Origin: JAFDZW01 sp035632315
GTDB lineage: Bacteria; Bacteroidota; Ignavibacteria; Palsa-1295
Direction: 5' to 3'
Length of the DNA stretch: 64,000 nt
Assembly (NCBI GenBank): GCA_035632315.1
Contig: DASQGZ010000022.1
Location: 62,001-126,000 of the forward strand
This document shows positions 53,735 through 63,643 of the stretch, piece by piece; the first letter of the stretch is position 1; every line of letters starts with the position of its first letter. Both the position numbers and the translations under genes were made by a program. Below the pieces are notes generated by a model. That model worked only from the letters and a program-made list of their open reading frames with translations. It did not search any database and had not been told where the DNA came from.

Positions 53735-54850
53735 TTGAAGCGTACCCCGTTTTACGAGAAACATGTCGCGCTTGGCGCGAAAATGGTAGAGTTTGGCGGC
53801 TTTGAAATGCCGGTGCAATATCCGAAAGGTATTATTGCCGAACATAAGATCGTCAGAGAAGGCGGTGTCGGCGTTTTCGATGTTTCGCACATGGGCGAGT
53901 TCGATGTGACGGGGCCCGATGCACTTGCCTTTTTGCAGCATATTACCGTAAATGACGTCAGTACACTTGCTCCTGGCAAAGCGCAATATAGTGCATTGCC
54001 TTTGCCAAATGGCGGCATCATCGACGACCTGATCATTTATATGCTCGAACCTGATCATTATATGTGTGTCGTTAATGCTTCGACGACGGAAAAAGATTGG
54101 GCACATTTTTCAGAGCAGGCGAAAAGATTTAATGTCACGCTTCGCAATGATTCCAACAAGACTGCGTTGCTTGCCATTCAAGGAGCTAAGTCGATCGATA
54201 CGTTACAACAGCTTACTGACGTGAAACTATTGGATATTCCGTACTATAATTATGTACGAGGTAAACTTGCCGGTATCGATATGATCTTATCGCGAACGGG
54301 ATATACTGGAGAGCTCGGGATTGAAATTTATTTTACTGCGGATGTCGCGACCGCTTCAAAGGTTTGGGACGCAATTTTCGAAGCGGGGAAGAAATTCGGC
54401 ATCGAGCCGATCGGTCTTGGTGCACGGGATACGCTTCGGCTTGAACAAGGATACTGCTTGTACGGCAACGACATCGATGAGACGACCTCGCCGCTCGAAG
54501 CGGGACTCGGTTGGATCACAAAATTAAATAAATCGATTCCATGCCTTGCTGCCGATGCTTTGAAAGCACAGAAAGAGGCAGGGCTGACGCGCAAACTTGT
54601 CGGTTTTGTCATTGCTGAAAAAGGTATGATCGGCCGTCACGGGCACCCGATCGTTAATGACGCAGGCGGGCAGATCGGCGTCGTAACCAGCGGCAACATT
54701 TCGCCGATGACCGGGACAGCGATCGGGCTTGGCTACGTACCGATCGATCATTCTAAAGAAGGTACCGAGATTCTGATAGAAGTGCGCCCGGGTAAACGAG
54801 CAAAAGGTGTGATAACAAAGCCGCCATTTGTGCCGCCTCATACAAAATAA
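53735..54850 (+). CDS. gcvT: Glycine cleavage system T protein (aminomethyltransferase)
   Basis: This protein is 371 aa from TTG 53735, giving MKRTPFYEKHVALGAKMVEFGGFEMPVQY, the correct family start. T-protein transfers the aminomethyl group to tetrahydrofolate and releases ammonia. Further motifs are GVFDVSHMGEFDVTGPDA, GIIDDLIIYML, LSRTGYTGELGIEIYF, and GLGARDTLRLEQGYCLYGND. The H and P proteins are not adjacent. It lies 4 nt upstream of livG. Confidence 0.94.
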   Translation: MKRTPFYEKHVALGAKMVEFGGFEMPVQYPKGIIAEHKIVREGGVGVFDVSHMGEFDVTGPDALAFLQHITVNDVSTLAPGKAQYSALPLPNGGIIDDLIIYMLEPDHYMCVVNASTTEKDWAHFSEQAKRFNVTLRNDSNKTALLAIQGAKSIDTLQQLTDVKLLDIPYYNYVRGKLAGIDMILSRTGYTGELGIEIYFTADVATASKVWDAIFEAGKKFGIEPIGLGARDTLRLEQGYCLYGNDIDETTSPLEAGLGWITKLNKSIPCLAADALKAQKEAGLTRKLVGFVIAEKGMIGRHGHPIVNDAGGQIGVVTSGNISPMTGTAIGLGYVPIDHSKEGTEILIEVRPGKRAKGVITKPPFVPPHTK

Positions 54851-54854
54851 TCTT

Positions 54855-55625
54855 ATGTCGGGATTGCAGCTTCAACACATGACAATGCGCTTCGGCGGAC
54901 TGACAGCGGTCGGCGATCTCGACGCAACGATCGAACCGATGGGACTTATCGGGCTCATCGGACCGAATGGTGCGGGGAAGACGACAGTGTTCAATGTGAT
55001 CACGGGCGTATATCAGCCGACTGAAGGTGACGTGCGCTTTGCAGATAAAAGTTTGCGGGGAATGAGGCCCAGTGAGATAACACACGCCGGCATTTCGCGC
55101 ACATTCCAGAATATTCGTCTCTTCAAAGGGATGACGGTTTTCGATAATATCAGGGTTTCGTATGCGCCGAAGGCTCTACATCGCACGTTTGGTTCGCTCC
55201 TGCGGCTCGGCGGATTTTATGCAGAAGAAAAGCGTGTAGCAAAGAAAATTGACGACCTTCTCGATTTTTTCAAATTATCGCACGCCCGAAATGAATTGGC
55301 AACGAGTCTGCCGTACGGCGATCAACGCCGTGTCGAGATCATTCGGGCATTGGCAACAGAGCCAAAATTGCTGCTGCTTGACGAACCTGCCGCCGGGATG
55401 AACCCGACCGAGAAGCAAAATTTAATGAAGCTTATCCGCCAGCTTCGTGATGAATTTAAAATTTCGATATTGCTGATCGAGCACGATATGAGTCTTGTGA
55501 TGGGCGTCTGCGAGCGCATCCTGGTACTCGATTACGGTGTGAAGATTGCTGAAGGTTCGCCACGAGAGATCAGCTCGGACCCGCGTGTCATTGAGGCATA
55601 CTTGGGTGAGGTGACGCATGCTTGA
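54855..55625 (+). CDS. livG: Branched-chain amino acid-type ABC transporter ATPase LivG
   Basis: This protein is 256 aa from ATG 54855; an upstream in-frame ATG at 54828 would overlap gcvT. ABC motifs are Walker A GPNGAGKTT, the LivG-type extended loop with ISRTFQNIRLF, signature SLPYGDQRRVEI, Walker B LLLLDEPAAGMNPTE, and the switch His in IEHDMSLVMG. The cognate permeases and binding protein are not in the window. It overlaps livF by 8 nt. Confidence 0.92.
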   Translation: MSGLQLQHMTMRFGGLTAVGDLDATIEPMGLIGLIGPNGAGKTTVFNVITGVYQPTEGDVRFADKSLRGMRPSEITHAGISRTFQNIRLFKGMTVFDNIRVSYAPKALHRTFGSLLRLGGFYAEEKRVAKKIDDLLDFFKLSHARNELATSLPYGDQRRVEIIRALATEPKLLLLDEPAAGMNPTEKQNLMKLIRQLRDEFKISILLIEHDMSLVMGVCERILVLDYGVKIAEGSPREISSDPRVIEAYLGEVTHA

Positions 55626-56328
55626 AATTAAAGACCTGCACGTTTCGTACGGTCAGATCGCTGCACTTAAAGGAGTCTCGCTTTCTGTTTTAAGCGGTGA
55701 GATTGTGACGCTCATTGGCGCGAATGGGGCAGGGAAGACGACGTTGCTTCGTACGATCTCGGGTCTGTTAAAACCAAAATCCGGCAGCATATCGATCGAC
55801 GGCTCGGAGATCTCGAAACTGCCAGCTCACGAGATCGTCGGCAAAGGTATCGCTCAATCGCCAGAAGGCAGAATGATCTTCGCGAACCTGACCGTGATAG
55901 AAAATTTGAAAATGGGAGCGTATTTGCGAAAGGATTCCGACGAGATCGAAAAAGACAGTGAATATGTCTTCAGTATTTTTCCAAGATTAAAAGAACGACT
56001 TGCTCAGACGGGAGGGACGCTTTCCGGCGGTGAACAACAAATGCTCGCAATCGGCCGCGCATTAATGTCAAAACCGAGAATTTTGTTACTTGATGAACCC
56101 TCCCTCGGCATTGCGCCGAAATTGGTACGTACGATTTTCGAAAAAATTGTAGAGATCAATAAGAATCTAAAAGTGACGGTACTTCTTGTCGAACAGAACG
56201 CACACATGGCGCTTGCGATCGCCAAACGGGGTTACGTCCTTGAAACGGGGAAGATCGTTCTCGAAGGAAATGCGAACGAACTGGCTGAGAATGAAGATGT
56301 AAAGAAGGCATATCTCGGATCAGTGTAA
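55618..56328 (+). CDS. livF: Branched-chain amino acid-type ABC transporter ATPase LivF
   Basis: This 236-aa protein carries Walker A GANGAGKTT, the LivF-type QSPEGRMIFANLTVIENLKMG, signature LSGGEQQML, Walker B ILLLDEPSLGI, and switch region LLVEQNAHMAL. It forms a pair with LivG, with which it overlaps. Substrate (amino acid, amide or urea) cannot be told. Confidence 0.93.
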   Translation: MLEIKDLHVSYGQIAALKGVSLSVLSGEIVTLIGANGAGKTTLLRTISGLLKPKSGSISIDGSEISKLPAHEIVGKGIAQSPEGRMIFANLTVIENLKMGAYLRKDSDEIEKDSEYVFSIFPRLKERLAQTGGTLSGGEQQMLAIGRALMSKPRILLLDEPSLGIAPKLVRTIFEKIVEINKNLKVTVLLVEQNAHMALAIAKRGYVLETGKIVLEGNANELAENEDVKKAYLGSV

Positions 56329-56494
56329 TGATTTTCGAATTCTAAGGTATTTATTTGTATCTACCCCCTCTGTTCTTCGTTTTAAGGGTACTATTAGGTA
56401 GAAACGAATTTCATCTGTAAGGAACGGCATGCTTAGTCGCAACTTCCGAAGGATGTAGGTGTTTTTCTAGAGTGTTGTTAGCGCAATAACTTCT

Positions 56495-58486
56495 ATGAGA
56501 CGGCTCCCTGTATCGCTAGTGATTCTCATTTTCGCATTGAGTAGTTCTAATGCGCAGTGGAAGAATATATCGGCTGGGAAAATTCCTAATGCCAGCCGTT
56601 TTAATCCCGTAGGCTCGTCCCTCATTTATCGCAACGGCATTATTTGGCTTGGGCACGGGATGAAGCTTTGGGGTTCATCGGATTTTGGTGGGACCTGGTT
56701 CGACCGCACGCCGAGCGGACTAAGTGAAGAGATCACCGATATCGATTTCTATGATGCTACGCACGGTGCTATCGCTACGTATTTTCATATCTTTGTCACA
56801 AATGACGGAGGGACGATTTGGAACAGCACTACTAATGCCGCAACGCAGCGAACAGTGCGTTTTATAGCGAACGGATCGGAGCTCATCAGCCGCACGAGCT
56901 CTGCAATACCCATTATTTCGAGAGATGGGGGGACAACGTGGCTTGCCCAAAATGCACCAACATCCGTAACGCTTATTACCGAAGCAAAAGGAGACCATTC
57001 AGGGAATATATATATTCTTGGTTGGAGCGACCAGCAATCAGCAATTTATTCTTCATCGGATTATGGCTTGTCCTGGAATAGAGTCGGGTCGAGCTTTGAC
57101 AAAGACTGTTGGTCATACAATACTGATCCCTGTAATGGCAGTAATATGGTCGTCGTCAATGAAGAAAGTTACTCCGCGACGGACTATATCGCCGGTATTT
57201 ACTCAAGTACGAACGGCGGCACGAGTTGGACATTTTCCGACGCAACCTCGAATAGAAATTATTTTTGCGGAAGTATTTCGATCGTACCAAATGTTTTTTT
57301 TGTGCAGACCCTTCTGGATGGTATTTTGCGATCTACAGATTTCGGCAATTCATGGTCAAGTATCAATGGACCAAATGGATTAATTGATTCACGTCTGGTT
57401 ACTGCTGTATCTGCTGATACGATCATCGCTGCGGACGCGCTCGGAAATGTTTGGATGACGATAAATTCAGGTGGTTCTCCAATGCCTGAATCAGCTCCCG
57501 GCAGCACTTTTACCATTTCAGCCGATACGCTTTTCCAGAATGTCCGGATCAGTGAGTGCGATTCGTCAGATGAAACGCTCTATATCAGCGTCGGGGGATG
57601 TATCGTTCAATCTCTCACCAAAGAGATCATTCAGGGGTCCGCTATGAATGATTATACGATTGTCTCAAGTTCGAACGACTCGATCATCATCCGATTTAAA
57701 CCAACGATGACGGGTATTCGCTCTGCTGAACTGACCTTGAAATTATCGGACGGATCCTTAAAAATAGTAGAACTTGCAGGGACGGGAAAGCCAGCACTTC
57801 CTCTGAAGCTTGTCACAATACCACTTTGCACGACCGATACGATAGGCGGTAATATTCGTATTCCGATCAGAGTTATCGGTCTCGTGACACCACAGACTGT
57901 TGAATTCACAATATCGTTTGATCGCGATCTTCATTATTTAGGAAGTACATCGGCATTCGGAACGTCGGTGGATGTTGCTGGCACGACATTAAGAACCTCA
58001 TCTCGGCTTCGGGTGCCGGCAACAGAGTTATTGCCGGATAGCATTTGTGCATACGCAAATTTCAATGTATTTATTGATAGCAGTTCAAGGTCAGCTGTTG
58101 TTGTTAGTGCTCTGGATCTACCCTCAGATATGAACCACTGTGAATACTTAGAAAATAATACCAGCGATACGACAAACGTCATCGGTCCTTCGGGATGTGG
58201 GGTACGGACTATCAATAATTTTTTACGGGATACCATATTCCCCAAATTTTCTGTATATCCGAATCCGTCTAACGGGCATGTAACCATGGAGTCAAATATT
58301 GCGATAAGGACGCTCATTGTCTCTCTCAGCAATGTTGTTGGAATGATCGTTATGAACACTGTTCTCGAAGCAGATACAAGGAAAAGCGTTGATCTTGATC
58401 TGTCACGCTTTTCCAACGGGTTATATTTCCTTAGAATAGTCCCACCCACATTCGACAAGTCTTTTCCGTTGCTTTTACAGAAGTAA
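56495..58486 (+). CDS. Secreted sortilin/BNR-like propeller protein with Cys-pair Ig repeat and T9SS tail
   Basis: This 663-aa protein starts MRRLPVSLVILIFALSSSNAQ, a signal peptide, then WKNISAGKIP shared with the paralogue at 60001. Residues ~30-330 are BNR/sortilin-type blades (SDFGGTWFDR, TNDGGTIWNS, SRDGGTTWLA). One ~90-aa Ig-like repeat (~340-435) carries a Cys pair (ECDSSDE...GGC). A cohesin-like beta domain follows (IRIPIRVIGLVTPQTVEF). The T9SS tail is FSVYPNPSNGHV, SLSNVVGMIVM, FSNGLYFLRI. Probably surface-exposed; ligand unknown. Confidence 0.78.
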   Translation: MRRLPVSLVILIFALSSSNAQWKNISAGKIPNASRFNPVGSSLIYRNGIIWLGHGMKLWGSSDFGGTWFDRTPSGLSEEITDIDFYDATHGAIATYFHIFVTNDGGTIWNSTTNAATQRTVRFIANGSELISRTSSAIPIISRDGGTTWLAQNAPTSVTLITEAKGDHSGNIYILGWSDQQSAIYSSSDYGLSWNRVGSSFDKDCWSYNTDPCNGSNMVVVNEESYSATDYIAGIYSSTNGGTSWTFSDATSNRNYFCGSISIVPNVFFVQTLLDGILRSTDFGNSWSSINGPNGLIDSRLVTAVSADTIIAADALGNVWMTINSGGSPMPESAPGSTFTISADTLFQNVRISECDSSDETLYISVGGCIVQSLTKEIIQGSAMNDYTIVSSSNDSIIIRFKPTMTGIRSAELTLKLSDGSLKIVELAGTGKPALPLKLVTIPLCTTDTIGGNIRIPIRVIGLVTPQTVEFTISFDRDLHYLGSTSAFGTSVDVAGTTLRTSSRLRVPATELLPDSICAYANFNVFIDSSSRSAVVVSALDLPSDMNHCEYLENNTSDTTNVIGPSGCGVRTINNFLRDTIFPKFSVYPNPSNGHVTMESNIAIRTLIVSLSNVVGMIVMNTVLEADTRKSVDLDLSRFSNGLYFLRIVPPTFDKSFPLLLQK

Positions 58487-58678
58487 TAATTTATTTCTGT
58501 ACATACTAGTTTCTTGTGTGTCAGGCAATAACCCATTTATAATCAACAGGTTATTTGCTGCCGATTTCAAATTCTTTTTTTGGGGGAAATTGAAACAATG
58601 TCTGTTTTTTTGTGTCATTATCCAGTACGCATACAGATTGCAGACCGGTGTGCGTGAGCTCTTACTCTTTCTTACGTT

Positions 58679-59875
58679 ATGACGAATATGAAAAGAACTA
58701 CCCGTTTAACATTGTTGATTTTGATGATCGGATTTGCTGTATCGTTCGTTTCGAACGCTTCAGCACGATCAAACCGGTATGTTGCAACCGAATATCAAAA
58801 GGTTACGATTACCTACAATGATGCAAGCATCTTTGTAAAATATCTTCCGGACGCTTCTGTTTTCAGCGCCGAACTCCTTGTGCCTGTTCACTACTCCCAC
58901 GTACTTTCAATGAATGCCGCAATGTACGATGGCGGCGGAGATGACAGCACTGGCAATGGCGACACGACCGATCATGACGGGGATCACGGCGGAAATGACA
59001 GTACCGATTACGATGGCGGCCATGATTCAACCGGTTTTGGTGACCATGATTCCACCGATTTCGGAGGGCATGATTCAACGGGCTTCGGTGACCACGATTC
59101 CACCGATTTTGGCGGCCTTGATTCTTCTGGCTTCGGCGGGCGTGATTCGTCTGATGGGGATCATTCCTCGAACGATACAATTGATTGCGGTCATCATTAC
59201 GGTAATGACAGCACGTATCATCATGGTGATGACGATTCGACAGGGACTAACGATACAACTACCCGTACGTTCTTCGGAAGCGGAAGTCAGTCAATCGTGA
59301 TCAAAACGGGATCGAAGAATGCATTTGTTACTTTCCGATTCGTGAATAATTCTACGAATCGTATAACGATCTCGAAGCTGATGCTTCTCAGCGGGACCAG
59401 TTTTTCGATCACCTCCGGCGCACCCGTGAAACCGATGACGCTTACACCCGGAGCAACACTTCCGTTGACGGTTTGCTATACGCCAAACGGGCACTCTGGG
59501 CAATCTGATCAATTGCTCATTATGTCGAATAGTACAGTAGCGCAAAATACTATTATATTCCATGGCGTAAACGCTCCTACTGCTTCGGTCTCGGCTGCGT
59601 TACCTGCCGGAGTGTCGGTGAGTGTTGCCCCGAATCCGATGGCCTCGCAGCTTACGGTCGCAGTCGGCGGTTCGCGCTCGACGAACATTTCGATCTACGA
59701 TCTCTCCGGCAAGCTCATCCGTGCAGCAAGCGTTAATTCAACAAGCTGGACATGGGATGGCACTGCTTCGGACGGCACCCAAATGATCAACGGGACATAT
59801 TTCGTCCGTATCTCGCTTGTAAGCGAGGATGGTACCCCGTTCATCCAGACCGAGAAGATCATTCTGAATAAATAA
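58679..59875 (+). CDS. Secreted Asp/His/Gly-rich repeat protein with T9SS tail
   Basis: This 398-aa protein has signal peptide MKRTTRLTLLILMIGFAVSF...ASA; ATG 58685 is also possible. A compact N-domain is followed (~80-195) by an extremely Asp/Gly/His/Ser-rich region with three exact-length 16-residue units such as GHDSTGFGDHDSTDFG, DNA at 59018-59161. A choice-of-anchor Ig-like domain (~195-300) follows. The FlgD-like T9SS tail has ISIYDLSGKLIRA, SWTWDGTASDGTQMINGTYFVRI. The acidic/His run could bind Ca2+ or other metals. It sits between two paralogous T9SS genes. A terminator follows. Confidence 0.75.
   Translation: MTNMKRTTRLTLLILMIGFAVSFVSNASARSNRYVATEYQKVTITYNDASIFVKYLPDASVFSAELLVPVHYSHVLSMNAAMYDGGGDDSTGNGDTTDHDGDHGGNDSTDYDGGHDSTGFGDHDSTDFGGHDSTGFGDHDSTDFGGLDSSGFGGRDSSDGDHSSNDTIDCGHHYGNDSTYHHGDDDSTGTNDTTTRTFFGSGSQSIVIKTGSKNAFVTFRFVNNSTNRITISKLMLLSGTSFSITSGAPVKPMTLTPGATLPLTVCYTPNGHSGQSDQLLIMSNSTVAQNTIIFHGVNAPTASVSAALPAGVSVSVAPNPMASQLTVAVGGSRSTNISIYDLSGKLIRAASVNSTSWTWDGTASDGTQMINGTYFVRISLVSEDGTPFIQTEKIILNK
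59018..59161 (+). repeat. Three 48-bp tandem units inside the Asp/His-rich gene
   Basis: Units begin at 59018, 59066 and 59114, coding G-[H/L]-D-S-[T/S]-[G/S]-G/F-F-G. The first two units are near-identical at protein level; the third has diverged. They lie in frame, so length change would not break the gene. Confidence 0.8.
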
Positions 59876-59895
59876 TTTAAGGTTATTTGCTTACA

Positions 59896-59929
59896 AAAGC
59901 CGCGGCGTTTTACGTTGCGGCTTTTTTTG
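59896..59929 (+). terminator. Intrinsic terminator after the Asp/His-rich gene
   Basis: AAAGCCGC (59896-59903) pairs with GCGGCTTT (59917-59924), followed by a T-run. Confidence 0.85.
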
Positions 59930-60000
59930 TCTCTACAGTTGGACAGAGCACATACCAAGTCACTTTAGCGGCTTCCCCCTGTAACCTTTCCGCCGTGGGA

Positions 60001-63000
60001 ATGTTATTTCTTTTAAGAAAAAACCTTCATCGTTCGGTGAGGCGCTCACTACAGATCATCTTATTACTCCTCTGGATCTCCGGCCAATCGTTCGGCCAAT
60101 GGAAGAATATCTCTTCGGGAAAAATACCGCCGCTTTCTCTTATTTATGGGTATAGCGGGGTTGTTGCGTATCATAACGGCACACTTGCGCTCGGATTCAC
60201 AAACGAAGTATGGGTGACAAACGATCTTGGCAAGACATGGCGAAGCGCTTCTCCATTTCCTCCGGGCGATGCTATTACCGATATTGATATTTTTGACAGT
60301 GCGAATATTGTTGCAGGCGCGACGGCTGGGATCGCACAGTCGTTCGATGGGGGCCGCAACTATGATTTCGTACCGAATATTCCGAATATCTATTCAGTAA
60401 AATTTGTCGATGCAAAAAATTCGCTTGTTGCATCAAATCATTCGGGGATTTATACATCACCCGATTACGGAGCGAATTGGCAGCACCGTTTCGTCGCATT
60501 CACCGATTCGGAAGTAACGAATATCCGCGTTCGTGCCAACGGAGAAATTTGTGCGCTGAATCTCGTACGACCGACATTTTTTTTAAATTATCTCACGCAA
60601 TTTCTTGTCTCCGATGATGGCGGTGTGACATGGGCGACTTATACAGGAAACATAGACTATGATTGCTATTCGTTCGATCTCGACGCGTGCAACCCGAATC
60701 TCATTACAATCGTCAACGAAGAACATTATGCACCGACCGATCACAGCGCATGCTTTTACATTTCGGTTGATCGCGGACTGAGTTGGTCCGTGCGTCGTCC
60801 CGTGACCGACCTGCTTTATTATACAGGCGGAATTTCTATCGCTCCCGGTGGAATGATCTTTGCACAAACGTCTTCACAAGGCGTTCTTCGTTCGACCGAT
60901 TATGGAAATAATTGGGGTAATATCGGCGGCCCGAGCGGGCTTCTTGATTCGCGGCTTGTCTATGCCGCATCACCCGATACGATCTTCGCTGTCGATGGCA
61001 GCGGCGGCGTCTGGATGACAACGAACTGCGGCGGCGCCTCCGGTAATTCGCCCGATCCGATTAGTTCGCCGCTGATCTTTTCGACCGATACGTTATTTGT
61101 TAACAGTATTTCGACGTTGTGCGATTCGCTTATTGAAACCATCCATCTAGCGCGAGGAATGTGCCCGAGCCCGTCTATTATGCAAATAATTCCGAACGGC
61201 AATGCGGCCAGTGATTACCAGGTTGTCTCTCAAGCAAAGGATTCGTTAACAATACAATTCAAGCCATCGAAAGGAGGAAGCCGCGGAGCCAGTTTGAACT
61301 GCGTGCTTACTGACGGCTCAACGCAGACGATCACGCTGCTTGGCAAAGGTCTCGATACAGGATATACGATCCACCGAAGCGCAGATAGTTTGTTCATGTT
61401 CGATACGCTTCTTTATTGTGATCAAGATACTCAAGGCGTTGCGATTCATTTAAGCGGCTGCAATATGCCATCGCTCATCGGCTGGAAAGTCGGAGGAAAT
61501 GATACAAACGACTTCAGAATTACGGGTACGAGCGGCGACAGTGTCATTATCCGATTTGTACCGACCGCACAAGGCTTACGACGAGGTTTGCTTATTGCGC
61601 GTTTATCTGACGGGAAAACGGATACGACAAGGCTTGGAGGATTCGGGATCGATCCAGGCATTGCGCTCACTGCTGCGCCCACAATGCTTTTTCAAAATGA
61701 TACGATCTTGACGTGTAAGAATATTACACGCGGCTTGAGAATTCATTCAAGTATCTGCGTCGATCGGCGCATTGCATCGCAGCAGATCAGCGGCGGCGCC
61801 TCCGGCGATTATGCACTTGTGCAAAAAGCCCCAGATCCCTTAACCGGTGATGACTCTTTGACAATTTTATTTTCTCCGAGCGCATCGGGTCTGAGAAATG
61901 CTTCGTATGTATTGACACTCGCCGATAGTACACGTATTGCAATTCCGTTCAACGGGACCGGCGAAGGACCCGGACAGCAGTTTGGCTGCGATCATACGTC
62001 GCTGTTCGCGTCTGATTCTGTCAAGTTGTGCAGTAGTATAACGCGCGGTTTTCGCATTCATTCAAATGAGTGTATTAACCGTATAGTCGCTTCGCAGATC
62101 ATTTCCGGTTTGCAGTCATCGGAGTATCATCTCGACCAGAGCGCACCGAATCCGTTGACAGGCGATGATAGCATAACGATTACGTTTACCCCGGCACAGC
62201 TCGGTACTCGAGCGGCAGTTTACACCCTGCAAATTGGGAGCGGGGAACATATCGATTTGCCGTTAATGGGGATATGCGTCAATGCACCATATATACTGAC
62301 AGTATCCGCAGATTCATTATTCCAGGCAGATAATCTATTTCTTTGCGATTCATCCGATGGGTTGGTAACGATCCATAAAACCGACTGTGCGATCGTTAAA
62401 ATCATTTCGCATACCATTATCGGGCCGGCGGCAGGGGACTATACGATAACGGGTGTCCCACAAGATTCTATGCTTTCGGATAATTCGTTCTCACTACATT
62501 TTGCACCGAGCGATACAATAGTGCGGAATGCGATGCTTGAGATTATTTTGGATGACGGGAAGAAAATTGATATTACGTTGCACGGCAGCGGCAGACCGCC
62601 CGGGATACTTCGGCTTGCAAAAATAACACCGATCACTGCAACGGTCATCGGCGAAGATATTCATTTGCCGATCGAGATCGAGGGGTTAACACAGCCGGAG
62701 ACGGTTGAACTGAATATCATTTACGATCCATTGAATTTGAATTATACCGGCACCACATCTATCAGTGGAGCAAAACTTGACATTGCGGGGACGACAACTC
62801 CGACATCATCTCGTATTCACATCCCGGCCTCGGCGATCCAACTCGGTGCACCGAGCGCCTTTGCAAATTTTATCGTTTACGCCGATACGGCCGTTCCGGC
62901 ATCGGTATCGATGAGTGGCTTACAAGTGATCGCGCCCCAGACGCCATGCGCGTATGTGGTTGATACAATTCCCATCGTTGCAGCTTCGATCAATATTGCA

Positions 63001-63297
63001 ACAGGCTGTGGCTATTCGACGATCTCGAATTTTGTTCGATGGAATGAACTGCCGCGTCTGAAGATCTATCCGAATCCAACCGGCGGATTGCTGAACATCG
63101 AATCGAGCGAATCGCTCGAAGGAGCTGTACTTGAAGTTGCAAATGTCGTCGGCACGGTGTGCATAAAGAAAGAGTGCACTTCAGAACGATCGTTGACAGC
63201 GACGCTCGATCTTTCATCGCTCGCATCGGGTATGTATTATCTTCGAGTAAAATCGAACGGTGCTATAATACTGCTGCCAATTATCGTAGAGAAATAG
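60001..63297 (+). CDS. Large secreted propeller protein with five Cys-pair Ig repeats and T9SS tail
   Basis: This protein is 1098 aa from ATG 60001 (MLFLLRKNLHRSVRRSLQIILLLLWISGQSFGQ, signal peptide); upstream in-frame codons to 59887 cross a terminator and are unlikely coding. After WKNISSGKIPP, residues ~35-350 are BNR/sortilin-like blades. Five tandem ~85-95-aa Ig-like repeats (~355-855) follow, each with two Cys, as in LFQNDTILTCKNITRGLRIH then SSICVDRRIAS. A cohesin-like domain (IHLPIEIEGLTQPETVEL) and the T9SS tail (KIYPNPTGGLLNIE, LASGMYYLRV) close it. It is paralogous to the 56495 gene, which has one such repeat. Confidence 0.78.
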   Translation: MLFLLRKNLHRSVRRSLQIILLLLWISGQSFGQWKNISSGKIPPLSLIYGYSGVVAYHNGTLALGFTNEVWVTNDLGKTWRSASPFPPGDAITDIDIFDSANIVAGATAGIAQSFDGGRNYDFVPNIPNIYSVKFVDAKNSLVASNHSGIYTSPDYGANWQHRFVAFTDSEVTNIRVRANGEICALNLVRPTFFLNYLTQFLVSDDGGVTWATYTGNIDYDCYSFDLDACNPNLITIVNEEHYAPTDHSACFYISVDRGLSWSVRRPVTDLLYYTGGISIAPGGMIFAQTSSQGVLRSTDYGNNWGNIGGPSGLLDSRLVYAASPDTIFAVDGSGGVWMTTNCGGASGNSPDPISSPLIFSTDTLFVNSISTLCDSLIETIHLARGMCPSPSIMQIIPNGNAASDYQVVSQAKDSLTIQFKPSKGGSRGASLNCVLTDGSTQTITLLGKGLDTGYTIHRSADSLFMFDTLLYCDQDTQGVAIHLSGCNMPSLIGWKVGGNDTNDFRITGTSGDSVIIRFVPTAQGLRRGLLIARLSDGKTDTTRLGGFGIDPGIALTAAPTMLFQNDTILTCKNITRGLRIHSSICVDRRIASQQISGGASGDYALVQKAPDPLTGDDSLTILFSPSASGLRNASYVLTLADSTRIAIPFNGTGEGPGQQFGCDHTSLFASDSVKLCSSITRGFRIHSNECINRIVASQIISGLQSSEYHLDQSAPNPLTGDDSITITFTPAQLGTRAAVYTLQIGSGEHIDLPLMGICVNAPYILTVSADSLFQADNLFLCDSSDGLVTIHKTDCAIVKIISHTIIGPAAGDYTITGVPQDSMLSDNSFSLHFAPSDTIVRNAMLEIILDDGKKIDITLHGSGRPPGILRLAKITPITATVIGEDIHLPIEIEGLTQPETVELNIIYDPLNLNYTGTTSISGAKLDIAGTTTPTSSRIHIPASAIQLGAPSAFANFIVYADTAVPASVSMSGLQVIAPQTPCAYVVDTIPIVAASINIATGCGYSTISNFVRWNELPRLKIYPNPTGGLLNIESSESLEGAVLEVANVVGTVCIKKECTSERSLTATLDLSSLASGMYYLRVKSNGAIILLPIIVEK

Positions 63298-63433
63298 AAC
63301 CTGCCGGAAATATAGTTAGCGTAACCTGATTCATCAACGGCTCTTAAAACATTCAGATCGATATTAATTTTCCTTTAATAATCACCGGTTGCGGAACTCT
63401 CATAATCCCAGAATTGTAATCTACAAACTGTAG

Positions 63434-63600
63434 TGACGCCTGTTAGGTGAGGCTACTGAACGAACAAAAGCTGCTGCCCGGAAACCTCGAGAGAGGCCAA
63501 TGGGTAGAACAAGCGTTGCCGGATTAAGGCTTCGCATAATGCAGCTAACATGTCACGTGAGTGACGGAATACGTTGTTCAGTGCTAAAACTCGACAAGGG
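63434..63600 (+). promoter_or_regulatory. M-box (ykoK) magnesium riboswitch
   Basis: The conserved M-box words occur in order: GTTAGGTGAGGCT (63442-63454), GCTGCTGCCC (63470-63479), GAAACCTCGAGAGAGGCCAA with GGGT following, the GGATTAAGG segment (63522), AATGCAGCT, and CAGTGCTAAAACTCGAC near the 3' end. This RNA folds around Mg2+ and normally turns off Mg2+ transporter genes when Mg2+ is abundant. Here it is followed by an intrinsic terminator and then an OprB-like porin gene. Exact ends are approximate. Confidence 0.93.
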
Positions 63601-63643
63601 GCAAAAACAAGAAGCATCGTTCAAGAAGATGCAGCGAGTTTTC

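Noticed and set aside
59887..60000. N-terminal extension of the 60001 gene
   Set aside because: It would read through the terminator hairpin at 59896-59929 and hide the signal peptide starting at 60001.
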